DNA from: Wurfbainia villosa
Taxonomy: Eukaryota; Streptophyta; Magnoliopsida; Zingiberales; Zingiberaceae
Assembly (NCBI GenBank): GCA_025175895.1
Contig: CM045989.1
Location: 20,701,928 to 20,765,927 of the forward strand
Reading direction: 5' to 3'
Length of the DNA stretch: 64,000 bases
Position numbers and translations under genes: made by a program. Shown piece after piece: positions 23,861 through 35,490 of the stretch (position 1 is the stretch's first letter; the number at the start of each line of letters is the position of its first letter). A model generated the notes under the pieces. That model saw only the letters and a program-made list of their open reading frames with translations. It was not told the origin of the DNA and did no database searches.

Positions 23861-24640
23861 CTAAGCACATTAAACTTAACTTCAATTCCTAACATCTCAC
23901 ATGTCTCTAGGGTGTTTCAATACATACACATGTCATCCTATAGTCTTTGTAAGATGTGGTTTTGATTCTTCCCTAATCTAAGGGTTCATGCATTATTATC
24001 TAGGTATATCCATTTTATCCCCTTTCCTAGGATGTCAAATAATGTCATTTGTTCTAATATTAAATTTATTAAACATAGTGCATGAATTATGATCATGGCA
24101 TATATTGATTGCATAATTTAGAAACATTGCCAATGATGCATGATGTCATAGCATGATATAAATCAATCTTAGTACTATCATGACATTTTAAATAATCATA
24201 TGCAACATGATGTCATGACATGAATTATGGCAAACAAAGCATGACACATATATAATATAAGATATAGAGATACCTAAGTTTTGAACCTAATTGTCATTAT
24301 CTAAAATTATATCAAATACCAACTTTGCCATAATGACAACCCAACTCTCTCAAGTGTGTCAAAAGCCAAACTTGGCAATCCATTGAATCTAACTTATTTG
24401 TGTCAATTATGATCAACTTTTCAAACTTCCATTATTTATCTTGGCACATCCTAAAAACTTTTAGGATATAGTTCTACATTCATTTTCAAAGTATTAATAT
24501 ACCTTGGAAATTCTCTAAAGTGTCAACTCCACTATGGTTAGGTTAACTACCTTTCCATTTAAAGTTGACACACCTTAAACCCATTTAGCGTAAAGAAATC
24601 ACACTTCTAGAAACCAAATACATATTGGAGCTCCTTGGAT
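23861..24640 (-). mobile_element. Sirevirus H non-coding spacer
   Basis: AT-rich sequence without coding signature. Its first 150 bp are an inverted copy of the S spacer (TCACATGTCTCTAGGG; TCTAAGGGTTCATGCATTA). It sits directly after gag in the H reading direction with no pol between, so H either lost pol or was a pol-less derivative. Confidence 0.55.
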
Positions 24641-26188
24641 TTTCTAAGTATTCACTAGGGATAACTTCCCTTGATACCTTTCTAATGACTCTCCTAGGCT
24701 TCTTGTAAGCCTTAGTCATTTTGGTCTATTTAAGGATAACCTTAGGGATATCTTCCTTTGTAACCTTGTTGGTGACATTCCTAGGCTTCTTGAAAACCTT
24801 AGTCACTTGACACTTTTCAAGGTCACTCTATAGATAACTTCCCTTGTAACCTTGACTTTCCAAGACCTATGGCTAGTACCATAACTATATGAAAGAAATT
24901 TCTTGACTCCTAAAACATAAATTTTGTCGATTAGACCTTTTAATCATATTTTCCATCTTTTGAATGGTCTTTTTTAATTTCTCAAGCTTTGACCTCAAAA
25001 CTTGATTTTCTACTTCTAATATTTCAGATGGGTTGAGTGGATCGTACATCTTGCATGAAGACCGATTGGGTTAGGAGACCAGACAATCGACATGAAGACC
25101 AACTGGGTCAGAGAGATCGGACAACTGGCAGAAGTCCTGGTGTGTCAGATAAGATGTCAAGCATGGTAAGTCTGGTTAGGCAGCTGGTAGGTAAGCCTTG
25201 AGTGAAGAGGTGAGGCTAAGTTCTCTATAGGGGAACAAAGCTAAGGGTAGATCCGACAGATAGTTCGTTTGGGACTATGAAGTCGAAGTCGAGGTCGAGC
25301 AGTATTACTACTGCTATTTAATTTCATATTATATTTTGTACTAATCTTATTTTTGCAGGTCCCAGTCGATTGATTGGTTTCCAGTCGACTGAGGTCCAGT
25401 TGATTGGGTATCGTCCAGTCGATTGGGATGCCAACTTGGAAAGACAGCTGTTGATCGATCGAAGATCTAGTAACTAAGATATATAGCATGAGCTCTAGTC
25501 TATTGGGGAGGTCCAGTCGACTTGAAAGGTAAATTTCTAGATGCGGAGCAAAGTGACTTCAGTCGACTCGACCAGGTCCAGTCGATTGGAAAGCTTGAAA
25601 TATCAAATCAATGGGCTGATTTGGAGTCGATTGGAGGGTATTCCAATCAATTGAAAAAGACTTATAAAAGAAATGGAGAATCAATTCCGAACACAACAAT
25701 TCAAATAAGTTCAAGTGTTCTCGCCATCATCTTTTGAAAGGTCTTTTCTAATTTCTCAAGCTTTGATCGCAAAACTTGATTTTCTACCTCTAATATTTCA
25801 ATTTTTGATTTTTTTTTCCATTATAACTTTGGACAAGATTTTTCCTCCTAGGCATATGTCTACTCTTCTTAGGATTATTGCCTAGGTTTTTGTCATTCTT
25901 CCCATTCTTTTCTAAACTAGGTCTACCCTTAAAGATTCTAATATTCTCCTTAGGTAGAGTAGTTCTAGAGGTAATTGTTATAATTGTCCTTATTTCTAAT
26001 TTCATCATGTTTAACTCCTAAATAATAAAATTTGTTACTAGCATGCTTCTTATAATAAATTACAAGTGCATTAAAATGTGATACCTTGGGCTTTGCCATA
26101 GGAGCTCCCCCTACATTTGAGCTCTCTATCTTGTCCTTCTTAGGGTGCCTCTCCCTCGGACATTGGCTCCGATAATGTCCCTTTTGAT
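24641..26188 (-). pseudogene. Sirevirus H gag, C-terminal part
   Basis: Gag sequence homologous to G's gag tail is read leftward: KGHYRSQCPRERHPKKDK (second half of a CCHC knuckle, near 26130-26185), then basic and coiled-coil segments, then repeated TSTREVIP-like blocks (24660-24850). It is interrupted by the Sire-3 fragment at 25027-25727, and 73 bp of gag are duplicated on both sides of that fragment. The right edge at 26188 is the insertion point of E; the rest of gag is at 35491-36330. Several stops are present. Confidence 0.75.
25027..25727 (+). repeat. Sire-3 LTR internal fragment lacking both ends
   Basis: About 700 bp match positions 20988-21680 of the Sire-3 solo LTR, including the GACC...CTGG array, AGTCGATTG motifs and TTATAAAAGAAATGGAGAAT. 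Neither LTR terminus is present, so it did not arrive by normal integration. It is bounded by 73-bp direct repeats of gag (24954-25026 and 25728-25800). Confidence 0.8.
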
Positions 26189-28516
26189 TGTTGAGGATCC
26201 TTAGAAGGCTAAAGGGGGGTGAATAGCCTCTTTTTCGAGTTCTACAAAAAGGGTTAGCGGAAGCAAAACAAGAAGATAAACAAAATTGAGAAGTAAGAAA
26301 ATACAATCGCTAACAAGGAAATTTATGTGGTTCGGAGATAAAGCTCCTACTCCATAGTGATCCTTAAGGTGGATCAACCCAATCAATTCTCCAGTAAAAA
26401 CTTTCTTCTTACAAGACCCTCCTCTTCTTACAAAGATGAAGATGAAGATTAGAGAGGAGGGGAATTAAAAACACTTAGAAAGCTTAGAAAAAAACGTGGG
26501 AGCTTGAGAGTATGGTTGGAATGTAAGGACTAGCCTCCTCAATCACCCCAAGCCTCTTTTTATAGAGAGAGGGTTATTTTTCCCGTTGGGCCACGATTAG
26601 TCAACTGATGTTGTACATTAGTCGACTGTCGTCACGGCTAATGGCTTCTGATTAGTCGGATTCACGGGATTCATAGGCGTCATCATCCAACGGCAGGCTC
26701 ATCAGTCGACTTGATCCCTGTTGGATCAAGAAGCGTCGCTAGAGGGGGGTGAATAGCGAGCGTAAATCTTTTCGTTCGATGGTTTGATACTCGAGTAAGC
26801 ACAATGGAAAATAAAGAAACACGTTTATTTTTACTTGGTTCACAACTCAGCGGTTGCTACTCCAAGGCCCTAACGGTCCTAGACCGCGTACGGAGGGCAA
26901 AGCTCTATAACGTCTCCTCCTCGTTGGAGGTAGGAGACAACGATCACAAAACTGAAAGTACGAGGATGAGGCAACAAGCCTACCTCACCTCGTTACGAAT
27001 AAAAACAAAGAATACAATAGAATATGTTACTTGTTGCTGCTGTCGACGAAGAGGATGAGAACTTGTCGTCGCGTCGGCGTTATGACGGTGTTGGAGCTTT
27101 GGCGTTGTAGGAGCACTTGAGAATAATCTTGATGATATTTGGAGTTGGAATCCTTCCCTCCTTTTATAGATTTTGGCCTCTGAATATGTCTCCTCAGAAT
27201 TTGGAACAGATCACGAAGTTGTACAAATTTTATCGCGAAGTGGCTGCGTCAAACGTTATCCGTTTTGACCTAGCGCAAAGGCTAATTCGTCACCATCAGT
27301 CGACTGATGCCTCCCATCAGTCGACTGATGAGCATCAGTTGACTGCCCAATGTCCAGTAGTCGACTGCCAGCGTGCCCACTTCCCTGCAATAAAAGGTTA
27401 GCACGGAAAATGATAAATGCAATGGTTTTTGACCGTCCGATCTCGACCTAGACATTCCACAGGAAGTCTTAGTCAGATCGCCGCCTATGGTCGTCCCCGT
27501 ACAGAGGACACAACCTTACCATCTCTCACTCACACGAGCTTACCTCGATACTTACTATGTCACTTTCGCTTCCGGCCTTCCACTCGATTCCTTCAGCTCC
27601 CTCCGAAGTCACTCGAGTGTCGCCTGACCACCGCGGCTTCCTCCGGGTGTCACTAGCCTTCAGCTCCAGCTTTAGTACTTTTCTGCACACTCGATTTAGC
27701 TCGTGAGATAACGATGTAAACTTAACTTTGTGTCTTTGCCATAATCAAAACACAGGTTTGATTATCTGGTGCCCCAACACCAACAATCCCTCCATCAGTC
27801 GACTGATGAAGTGATCAGTCGAGTGATCACGGTGAGCAGTCGAGTGAGACCCCCTTCTGTGCTCAATGTCGACTTGATCAGTCGAATGCAAGTCTTAGCA
27901 GTCGACTGATGACGGGATCAGTCGACTACCAACCCTTGGTAGTTGACTGATCATTAGGTTTTCAGCCTGACTCAGTTGAACACCTGATCAGTCGAGTGAT
28001 ATGATGTATCAGTCGACTGATACTCGTCAAGTATGGTAATTTCATACTTGAATTAACTCCCTAAACCTAGACTCAACCTTCTAGCTCTTTCTTAAGTCTT
28101 GCGCCTCAAGGATCCCTCCAAGTCCGTGACTTGTTCATCCTTTGCACTTGCTTCCAAGACCTTCCTTCGATTTTGTCATGTCTTGAGTTTCTCTTTGCCA
28201 AAGTACGCTTAGATTTTACGCCGCCAAGACTGTATGCTTGGACTTACACCGCCAAGACTTGCCTTTGGTCTTCCTTTGCCAAGGTCTGCTTGGACTTTAC
28301 GCCACCAAGACTACATGCTTGGACTTACGCCGCCAAGACCTTTCCTTGGACTTCTCTTTGCCAAGATCACACTTGGACTTTTCTTTTACCAAGTCTTCAT
28401 ACATGAATTTTCCTATCACTTAAACATGTTCACAATTAGATCACAAGCATTGACTAACTTAGATGATTATCCAAACATCAAAACATATAAATGCCTGGGG
28501 CATTGTTGCACCAACA
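26189..28516 (-). repeat. Sirevirus E 3' LTR, split by a solo LTR
   Basis: The LTR runs on the minus strand from TGTTGGTGCAACAATGCCCC (28516) to GGATCCTCAACA (26189), with a nested solo LTR at 26719-27785. AGTCGACTG palindromes are frequent at 26590-26710 and 27790-28020. The CCAAG...CTTGG array lies at 28200-28410. The TATA box is near 26565-26575 (minus strand CTATAAAAAGAGG). The ORFs at 28131-28539 are array artefacts. Confidence 0.92.
26719..27785 (-). mobile_element. Solo LTR, Sire-4, TSD ATCCC
   Basis: A 1067-bp LTR (plus-strand ends TGTTGGATCAAGAAGCG and GCCCCAACACCAACA) is flanked by perfect ATCCC duplications (26714-26718, 27786-27790). It is closely similar to the copy at 36415-37496. 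It includes ACTTGGTTCACAAC...GCGGTTGCTACTCCAAGG, which corresponds to the U5 side of the Sire-3 LTRs, and AGTCGACTG motifs at 27295-27370. Small ORFs such as 26804-27058 are not genes. Confidence 0.93.
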
Positions 28517-29578
28517 ATCTCCCCCTTTTTGATGTTTGACAATCATTTAAGTTAGGTTTTTAACATATGCACATAAGCATATTTCCAATATGAATTCTAA
28601 CTTAAACATTCCTTCTCCCCCTTTGACATGCATCAAAAAGAGAAGAATTCATATAATAATAAGTTCATGAAAGAATTAAATTTATTATATCTTGAACTAA
28701 GGTATAAGATAGATATGAGGCTCCCCCTTAATCCAAGACATGGTTCATGATGTGTGAATAACATGTGGAGCAAGGCATAACAAAAGATAGAAAGTTAATT
28801 CCTAACTTTGCACCAACAATATAAATTTAGGGGATGAAAAGATTTATATTATGTAGCGCCCCCTAAAACATTGCATCAAACAGTTCTAAAACTTCTTTTT
28901 TACTGAAGATAATCATACCATAGTTTTAGGACACTTAAGATCACACTCAAGACCAAGAAATAAGGCTGAATTACAGAAAAAACAGGGTATCAGTCGACTG
29001 AATTCTGATTAAGTCGACTGCCACACTCGAAAGCCCTTTTTCAAGTTTTTCATCCCAATTTCAGAAATGCGCCAAAAATTCAAGAGACATCAAAAAATCA
29101 TGAAATTCTGTGTACACATTTATGAAATCATTTTCTATCAAGGAAAAATAATTTAAAAAAATATATGTTTTCCATATTTCAAAAATGATACAATTTTGAA
29201 ACCTAGCAAAAGCTTTAAGTGTTTTACAAACTTTGTAATACTTTTGCTTAGCAATTGAAAACAGTTTTTCAAAGTATGATAAACATAGTTTAAATTATGT
29301 TTTATTTTACATTTCCAATCATATTCTTGGAGCTATATACACATTAATTGTGCATAAGCCTTCCCAATGATTGCTCCAATGAAGGATTAATGTCTCTAGA
29401 TGACACTTTGGTTCATAGTAATGCATCATAATAAGCATGATGAACCAAGTGCATCTTCCTAACATCTCACATGTTGTCTAAGTGGCTCAATACAAAAATC
29501 ATAGTTTCTTAGGTCTTTTGTGAGATGCTTAGAGGTATAAATTCTAGATTTTCTATAGGTTCATAAAAACCCAGACCT
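28517..29578 (-). other. Sirevirus E spacer and polypurine tracts
   Basis: A non-coding spacer separates RNase H from the 3' LTR. On the minus strand, purine tracts AAAAAGGGGGAGAT (28517-28530, touching the LTR), AAAGGGGGAGAAGG (about 28610), TTAAGGGGGAGCC (about 28722) and TTTTAGGGGGCGC (about 28862) recur. AGTCGACTG motifs occur at 28989 and 29010. It aligns along its length with the spacer of K (55429-56472). Confidence 0.85.
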
Positions 29579-31628
29579 CTATTCTACTAAACACATCCCA
29601 AGTTCTCTCCTTAGTGATGAATATTCTGCTTCGGGGAGAGCCTTGGTGAATATGTCGGCTATGTTGGACTTAGATTCTATGTAATTAAGTTCAATGTCCT
29701 CCTTAGCCACATGATCTCTAATGAAGTAATGCTTCACTTCAATGTGCTTAGTCCTAGAATGATGTACCGGATTTTTGGTCAAGTTTATGGTACTCACATT
29801 ATCACAATAAACTTTTACATTGGAGTAGTGTAGCTTATAATCCTCTAATGTGTGTCTCATCCAAAGTAATTGAGCCACACAACCACCCATAGCCACATAT
29901 TTGGCCTCGGTGGTTGACAAAGCAACACAAGGTTGCTTTCTACTACTCCAACTTACTAGGGAGGATCCAAGAAATTGGCATCCACCACTAGTACCCTTCC
30001 GATCCAACTTGCAACTCGTATAGTCGGAATCGATGTACCCAATTAAATCAAAAGATTTTGTCCTAGGGTACCAAAGTCCTAGATTTAGTGTGCCCTTGAT
30101 ATACCTTAAGATTCTTTTTACGACCACTAAATGGGACTCTTTGGCACATGATTGGTACCTTGCACACATACCTACCGCAAATAATATATCGGGTCTACTA
30201 GCGGTTAGGTATTAAAGGTTACCAATCATACTCCTATATAGTTTAAGGTCAATTTGTTTTCCTTCAAGATCATTATCTATTTTTGTATTAGTTGCCATTG
30301 GGGTTGAAACTACTTTAGCATTTTCCAAACCAAATTTTTTAATCATTTCCTTAGCATATTTGGTTTGGTATACATAAATTCCTTCATTTGTTTGTTTGAC
30401 TAGTAGACCTAGGAAGAAATTTAGTTCCCCAACTAGACTCATCTCAAACTCATTCTCCATTTTGTTGATGAAGTCTTGAAGGAGCTCATCATTTGTTGAC
30501 CCAAAGATAATGTCATCTACATATACATGAGCTACAAAGATATCCTTAGACTTTGATTTAATGAAGAGAGTTCAGTCTACTTGACCCCTTCTAAACCCCT
30601 TAGAGACCAAGAAAGATGACAATCTTTCATACCAAGCCCGGGGAGCTTGTTTCAAACCGTATAAAGCCTTTTTAATCTTGGGTTGGATAGTCTATGCTTT
30701 CAAACCCGGGAGGTTGTTCTACATATACTTCCTCCTTAATGAACCCATTTAGGAATGGTGACTTTACATCCATTTGATGGAGTTTAAAGCCCATGTAAGA
30801 GGCATATCCTAGTAGGATTCTAATCGACTCTAACCTAGCAACCGGGGCATATGTTTCATCATAATCAAGTCCTTCAACTTGATTGAAATCCCATGCAACT
30901 AACCTTGCTTTATTCCTAGTTATATTTCCTTGATCATCTAGTTTGTTCCTAAAAACCCATCTTGTAGTAATGATGGTACTATCATTAGGTCTAGAAACTA
31001 ACTCCCATACTTGACACCTTTCAAATTGAGCCAATTCATCTTGCATTGCTAAGATCCAATCCGGATCAAGCAATGCATCATTGATTGTTTTGGGCTCAAT
31101 TTGGGAGATTAGGGCTATATGACTAGAGGGAGCTCTATGAAATGACCTAGTCCTAACACCTTGAGATAATTCACCTACAACTTGATCTAGAGGATGATTT
31201 TGATGAACTCTTATTGTTCTAGGAGGTGTATTAAATTGATTTTGATCATGATTATCCTCAACCCTTCATTCATCATCAGAATCACCTCGTACTTCCCATT
31301 GATTTAACTCTCTCCCTTGATCATTACCCCCTAAAGTTAAATCTTGAAATTTTTGGGTAATTTCTTGATTTTTGTTATTGATATCACTATCAATGGGGGA
31401 TTTCCTAGGGTAAGTATTAGAGGTTTCATCAAATTGCATTGAGGATTCCTCAATATTTTGAGTTCTCTTATTATAAACTCTATACCCTACACTAGTGGAT
31501 GAGTATCCAACTAGGATTCCTTCATCAACTTTGGATTCAAATTTACGGAGGTTGTCTTTGGTGTTTAAAATGTAAAGTTTGCATCCAAAGACTTTGAAAT
31601 AGTGAATTGTTGGAATTGTACCATTCCA
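29579..31628 (-). pseudogene. Sirevirus E reverse transcriptase and RNase H
   Basis: Read leftward: the integrase-RT linker (31628-31080, one stop near 31265), RT (31073-30672: WVFRNKLDDQGNITRNKARL, GLDYDETYAPVARLESIR, LHQMDVKSPFLNG), a frameshift near 30670-30690, the intact catalytic YVDD (30512-30523), then FFLGLLVKQTNEGIYVYQTK (30420-30350). RNase H (30169-29579) keeps the acidic motifs in YIDSDY, STTEAKY and YCDNVSTI and ends DIFTKALPEAEYSSLRRELG. Stop at 29579. The same region is uninterrupted in K (56473-58251), so the breaks here are secondary. Confidence 0.9.
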
Positions 31629-32691
31629 TCATTCAAATGGAATTTTTCCTAAAAACCTATGAATTAAAACCCTATTTTGGATATAGCAAGCAGTGTTGAC
31701 CGCTTCTGTCCACAAGTAGCTAGGTAGAGAATATGCATTAAGCATAGTCCTAGCCGCTTCTTGTAGGGTACGATTTTTCCTTTCCACCACCCCATTTTTT
31801 TGAGGTGTTCTAGGACAAGAAAATTCGTGTTTGTACCCTTGTTCTAAGCAAAATTTGGAGAAGTTAGAATTCTCAAATTCTCCACCATGATCACTACGGA
31901 TCCGATTGATTTTGATATTCCTTTCATTCTCTACTCTTTTGCTAAAGCCTATGATTATTCCTAGGGTTTCATCCTTATGTTTCATGAAGAATACCCAAGT
32001 AAATCTAGAAAAATCATCTACTATTACTAAACAATATTTACTACCAATTAATGAAGGGGTACTATGATAATCAAATAAATCAACATGCAAGAGTTCTAAA
32101 GGTAAAGCGGTACTAAGTAAAGTTTTACCTTTGTGTGATGATCTTGATTGCTTTCCTTCTTGGCATGCATCACACATTTTGTCTTTAAGATATTTGACTT
32201 TTGGCAACCCCTTGACTAGCTTCATCTTGGCTATTATGGCAATGTTTTTTAATGTTGATGTGCCCTAGCCTCCTATGCCATAGTCAACTCTCTTCTTCTT
32301 TTGCAATAAGATACTTAGTAGAAGCGTTAGAAGCATAGGATAAATCAACATAGTATATATTCGATTTCATAAAACCTACTAACATGCAATCATTTTGATT
32401 TTTATGTCTTATGAAGCATTTAGAAGAATCAAATTGAACATCAAAATTGGCATCACATAATTGACTTACACTATGCAAATTAAATTTCATATTTTTAACT
32501 AATAATACTTTGTGAATTACAAGGTTTGGGGATACCTCAATTGTCCCTTTTCCTAGGATCTTATGTTTACCACTATTTCCAAAAGACACCTTCCCTTTGT
32601 TAATGTGGTTGATTGTTGAGAATTTGCTCTCATCACCGGTCATGTGTTTTGAGAAACCACTATCAACAATCCATAAGCTTGGTCCTTCTAC
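31629..32691 (-). pseudogene. Sirevirus E protease and integrase
   Basis: Protease begins just after the UAG at 32692-32694 (VEGPSLWIVDSG, then FSKHMTG, where the related copy K has CSKHMIG) and runs to about 32290. Integrase follows: LWHRRLGHIN, a C-x2-C pair in KMCDACQEGK, the first Asp in LLHVDLFDY, the second in RSDHGGEF and Glu in KNGVVERKNR, so the DDE triad and most of the HHCC finger are visible. A frame break lies between 32284 and 32225, and a stop replaces the codon after GKIPFE at about 31626. Role: processing of Gag-Pol and integration of element cDNA. Confidence 0.9.
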
Positions 32692-34309
32692 CTATACAAC
32701 ATGAAAAATACAAGTCTTAGGCACCCAAATTTTAGGACTGTTAGCATTAACTATATAGCTTTTGGGAACCCAAGCTTTTCTAGCCTTGCTCTTAATGGTT
32801 GGTTTTCAACTAATTAGTGAGGTGAAAGCTACTTCCTTCTCCTTAGGCCTATATCCTATGCCGAACTTGTTATAAATGACCTTTTGGTCCTTAAGAATCA
32901 TATCAAGATATTTTAACCCATTCGTAAATTTCTCTAAGCATGCTCTTAGGTTACCTATTTCTTTTCTAAGTTCATCATTCTCATTCCTAAATAAACATGC
33001 ATCATCACAAGAAATTTCTACATTCTTAATTGATTTAATCTCTACTTTTAAATCCTTAATCCTAGATTTTGATTTATTTAGTGCATTTTGAAGGCATGTA
33101 AAAATTTTATATAGTAATTCTAATCTAGGGGAGTCCTTTACCTCATCGTCACTAGATGACAATTCGTAACTTGAGGAGGAGGATGACTCTTCACTTGAGC
33201 TATCTTCCAAGGCCATGAGTGTCATGTTTCTTGTGACATGGAAAATTTCTTCATCATCAGAGGAATCTTCTATGCTTTGTGTATCCCATCTTTGGGCTAT
33301 CATGACCTCCTTCTTCTTCTTCTCCTTCTTGTCCTTCTTCTTCTTTTCTTTTTCCTCCTTTTTCTTTAGTTCCAGACAATTTGGCTTGATATGGCCTTTT
33401 TTGTTGCAACCATAGCAAGTAACGTTAGAAGTAGGAATTGAACTAGTGGAGGTTTTACCTTTGGAAGATTGGAACATCCTCCTCACATCCTTCTTGGTGA
33501 GTTTCTTTGACCTCCCACCAAACTTCTTTACATAATGAGCCACCTCACTTGCCGATAGCTCTTCATCACTACTAGATGACTCCTCCTCGGATTCGGATGA
33601 GGAAGAGACTTCTTTCTTCTCCTTCTTCTTCTTGTCCTTCTTTCCTACAAAAAGAGCTCCCACCTTTCTCCTTGGACGAAGTGTTAGCTTACTCATGCAA
33701 CTTAAATTCACAAAAGAGCTCATCTAATTTAACCAAAGAAAGATGCCTAGACACCTTATAAGCATCTACCATTGATGCCCATAAGGTTGTTCTAGGGAAG
33801 GCTTGAAGAATATACCTCACAAGGTCTTAGTTTTTGACCTTCTCACCTATCACATGTAGTCCGTTGACTACCTCCTTGAAGTGACCGTGCATTTGGCTCA
33901 CAGTCTCATTTGTCTTCATTGCGAAGCTTTGGAGTTGGCCTATCAAGAGGTCCCTCTTGGCTCTCCTCGTCTCCTTTGATCCTTCATTCAATTCGATGAG
34001 CTTCTCCCAAAGCTCTTTAGTGGAGTTGAAGGGGCCGACTTTGGACAATTGCTCCTTTGATAGACCACATTGGTGTGTGGTCGTTGCCTTTGCATTTTCT
34101 TGTGCCTTCTTTGTCATCTCTCTTGTCCAATCCTTTGTTGGTATTTGCGCTCCGGATTCATCGACTGGCTTCTCGAAACCATCTACAATGCTAAACCAAT
34201 TATCAATATTGTTCATAAGGTAGTATTCCATCCTACCTTTCCAATATCCGAATTCATTGTCGTCGAAGAATGGAGGCCTCGCCGTGCTATACCCCTTTTG
34301 AAATGACAT
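32692..34309 (-). pseudogene. Sirevirus E gag
   Basis: Gag starts at ATG 34309, about 40 bp after the PBS, with MSFQKGYSTARPPFFDDNEF, GRMEYYLMNNIDNWFSIVDG and TKELWEKLIELNEG. A stop ends the first piece at 33827. The second (33723-32806) has a Lys/Glu/Ser-rich stretch, an intact CCHC knuckle CYGCNKKGHIKPNC (about 33420-33375), a second charged region and a predicted coiled coil (NENDELRKEIGNLRACLEKF). A TGA at about 32806 is private to this copy. The frame then continues to AWVPKSY, IWVPKTCIFHVV and the UAG at 32692, which is shared with K. Confidence 0.88.
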
Positions 34310-34348
34310 TATGCTCCGGTTGATGGTTAGATCTTCCGACGCAATCCA

Positions 34349-34361
34349 GGCTCTGATACCA
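34349..34361 (-). other. Primer-binding site of Sirevirus E
   Basis: The minus strand reads TGGTATCAGAGCC two bases after the LTR end, complementary to initiator tRNA-Met. Confidence 0.9.
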
Positions 34362-34363
34362 CT

Positions 34364-35490
34364 TGTTGAGGATCCTTAGAAAGCTAGAGGGAGGTGAATA
34401 GCCTCTTTTTTGAGTTCTACAAAAAGGGTTAGCGGAAGCAAAACAAGAAGCTAAATGAAATTGAGAAGCAAGCAAATACAATCACTAACAAGGAAATTTA
34501 CGTGGTTCGGAGATAAAGCTCCTACTCCACGGTGATCCTTAAGGTGGATCAACCCAAGAAATTCTCCACAAAAACTTTCTTCTTACAAGACCCTCCTCTT
34601 CTTACAAAGATAAAGATAAAGATTAGAGAGGAGGGGAATTAAAAGCATTTAGAAAGCTTAGAAAAAAAATGTGGGAGCTTGAGAGTATGGTTGGAATGTA
34701 AGCACTAGCCTCCTCAAGCACCCCGAGCCCTCTTTTTATAGAGAGAAGGCTTCATCATCCAGACTATCGATCGATTGATCCCTCCATCGGCGGATGTGAT
34801 CGATCCGAGTGATCACGATGAAGCGATCGAGTGAGACCCCTTCTGCTCGATGTCGACTTGATCAATTGCCGATCTTGTGATCGACGATGATGGATCGATC
34901 GACCCAAGGAGTTGGTAGTCGATCGGATCATCGATTTCGGCTGACTCAATCGAACACCTGATCAGTCGAGTGATACGATGTATCAGTCGACTGATACTCG
35001 TCAAGTATGATAATTTCATACTTGAATTAACTCCCTAAACCTAGACTCAACCTTCTATCTATTCCGTAAGCCTTGTGCCTCCAGGATTTCTCTGAGTCCG
35101 TGACTTGTTCATCCTTTGCACTTGCTTCCAAGAGCTTCCTTCGGTTTCGTCATGTATTGGGTTTCTCTTTACCAAAATACACTTGGACTTTACGCAGCCA
35201 AGACTACATGCTTGGACTTACGCCGCCAAGACTTGCCTTTGGTCTTCCTTTGCCAAGGTCTGCTTGGACTTTACGCCGCCAAGACTACATGCTTGGACTT
35301 ACGCCTCCAAGACCTTTCCTTGGACTTCTCTTTGCCAAGATCACACTTGGACTTTTCTTTAACTATGTCTTCATACTTGGATTTTCCTGTCACTTAAACA
35401 TGTTCACAATTAGATCACAAGTATTGCCTAACTTAGATGATTATCCAAATATCAAAACATATAAATGCTTGGGCCATTGTTGCACCAACA
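34364..35490 (-). repeat. Sirevirus E 5' LTR
   Basis: The 1127-bp LTR runs from TGTTGGTGCAACAATGGCCC (35490) to GGATCCTCAACA (34364). It matches the 3' LTR well in U5 and at the U3 start. Between about 34750 and 34960, however, most AGTCGACT motifs of the 3' LTR are replaced by CGATCG/GATCGAT words, and about 100 bp are missing. The CCAAG...CTTGG array lies at 35170-35390. ORFs at 35073-35685 are artefacts. Confidence 0.92.

Larger units (their letters stand above)
26189..35490 (-). mobile_element. Full-length Sirevirus E (Sire-1), TSD TTGAT
   Basis: A complete copia element of 9302 bp, about 8.2 kb without its nested solo LTR. It has LTRs at both ends (26189-28516 and 34364-35490), a PBS, gag, PR, INT, RT, RNase H and a spacer with polypurine tracts. 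Perfect TSDs TTGAT lie at 26184-26188 and 35491-35495. Domain order gag-PR-INT-RT-RH is copia; the gag signature, YVDD context and PPT-rich spacer indicate the Sirevirus group. There is no env-like ORF. Several stops and frameshifts inactivate it, although the INT triad and RT YVDD are kept. It is inserted into a zinc-knuckle codon of the older element H. Confidence 0.95.
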
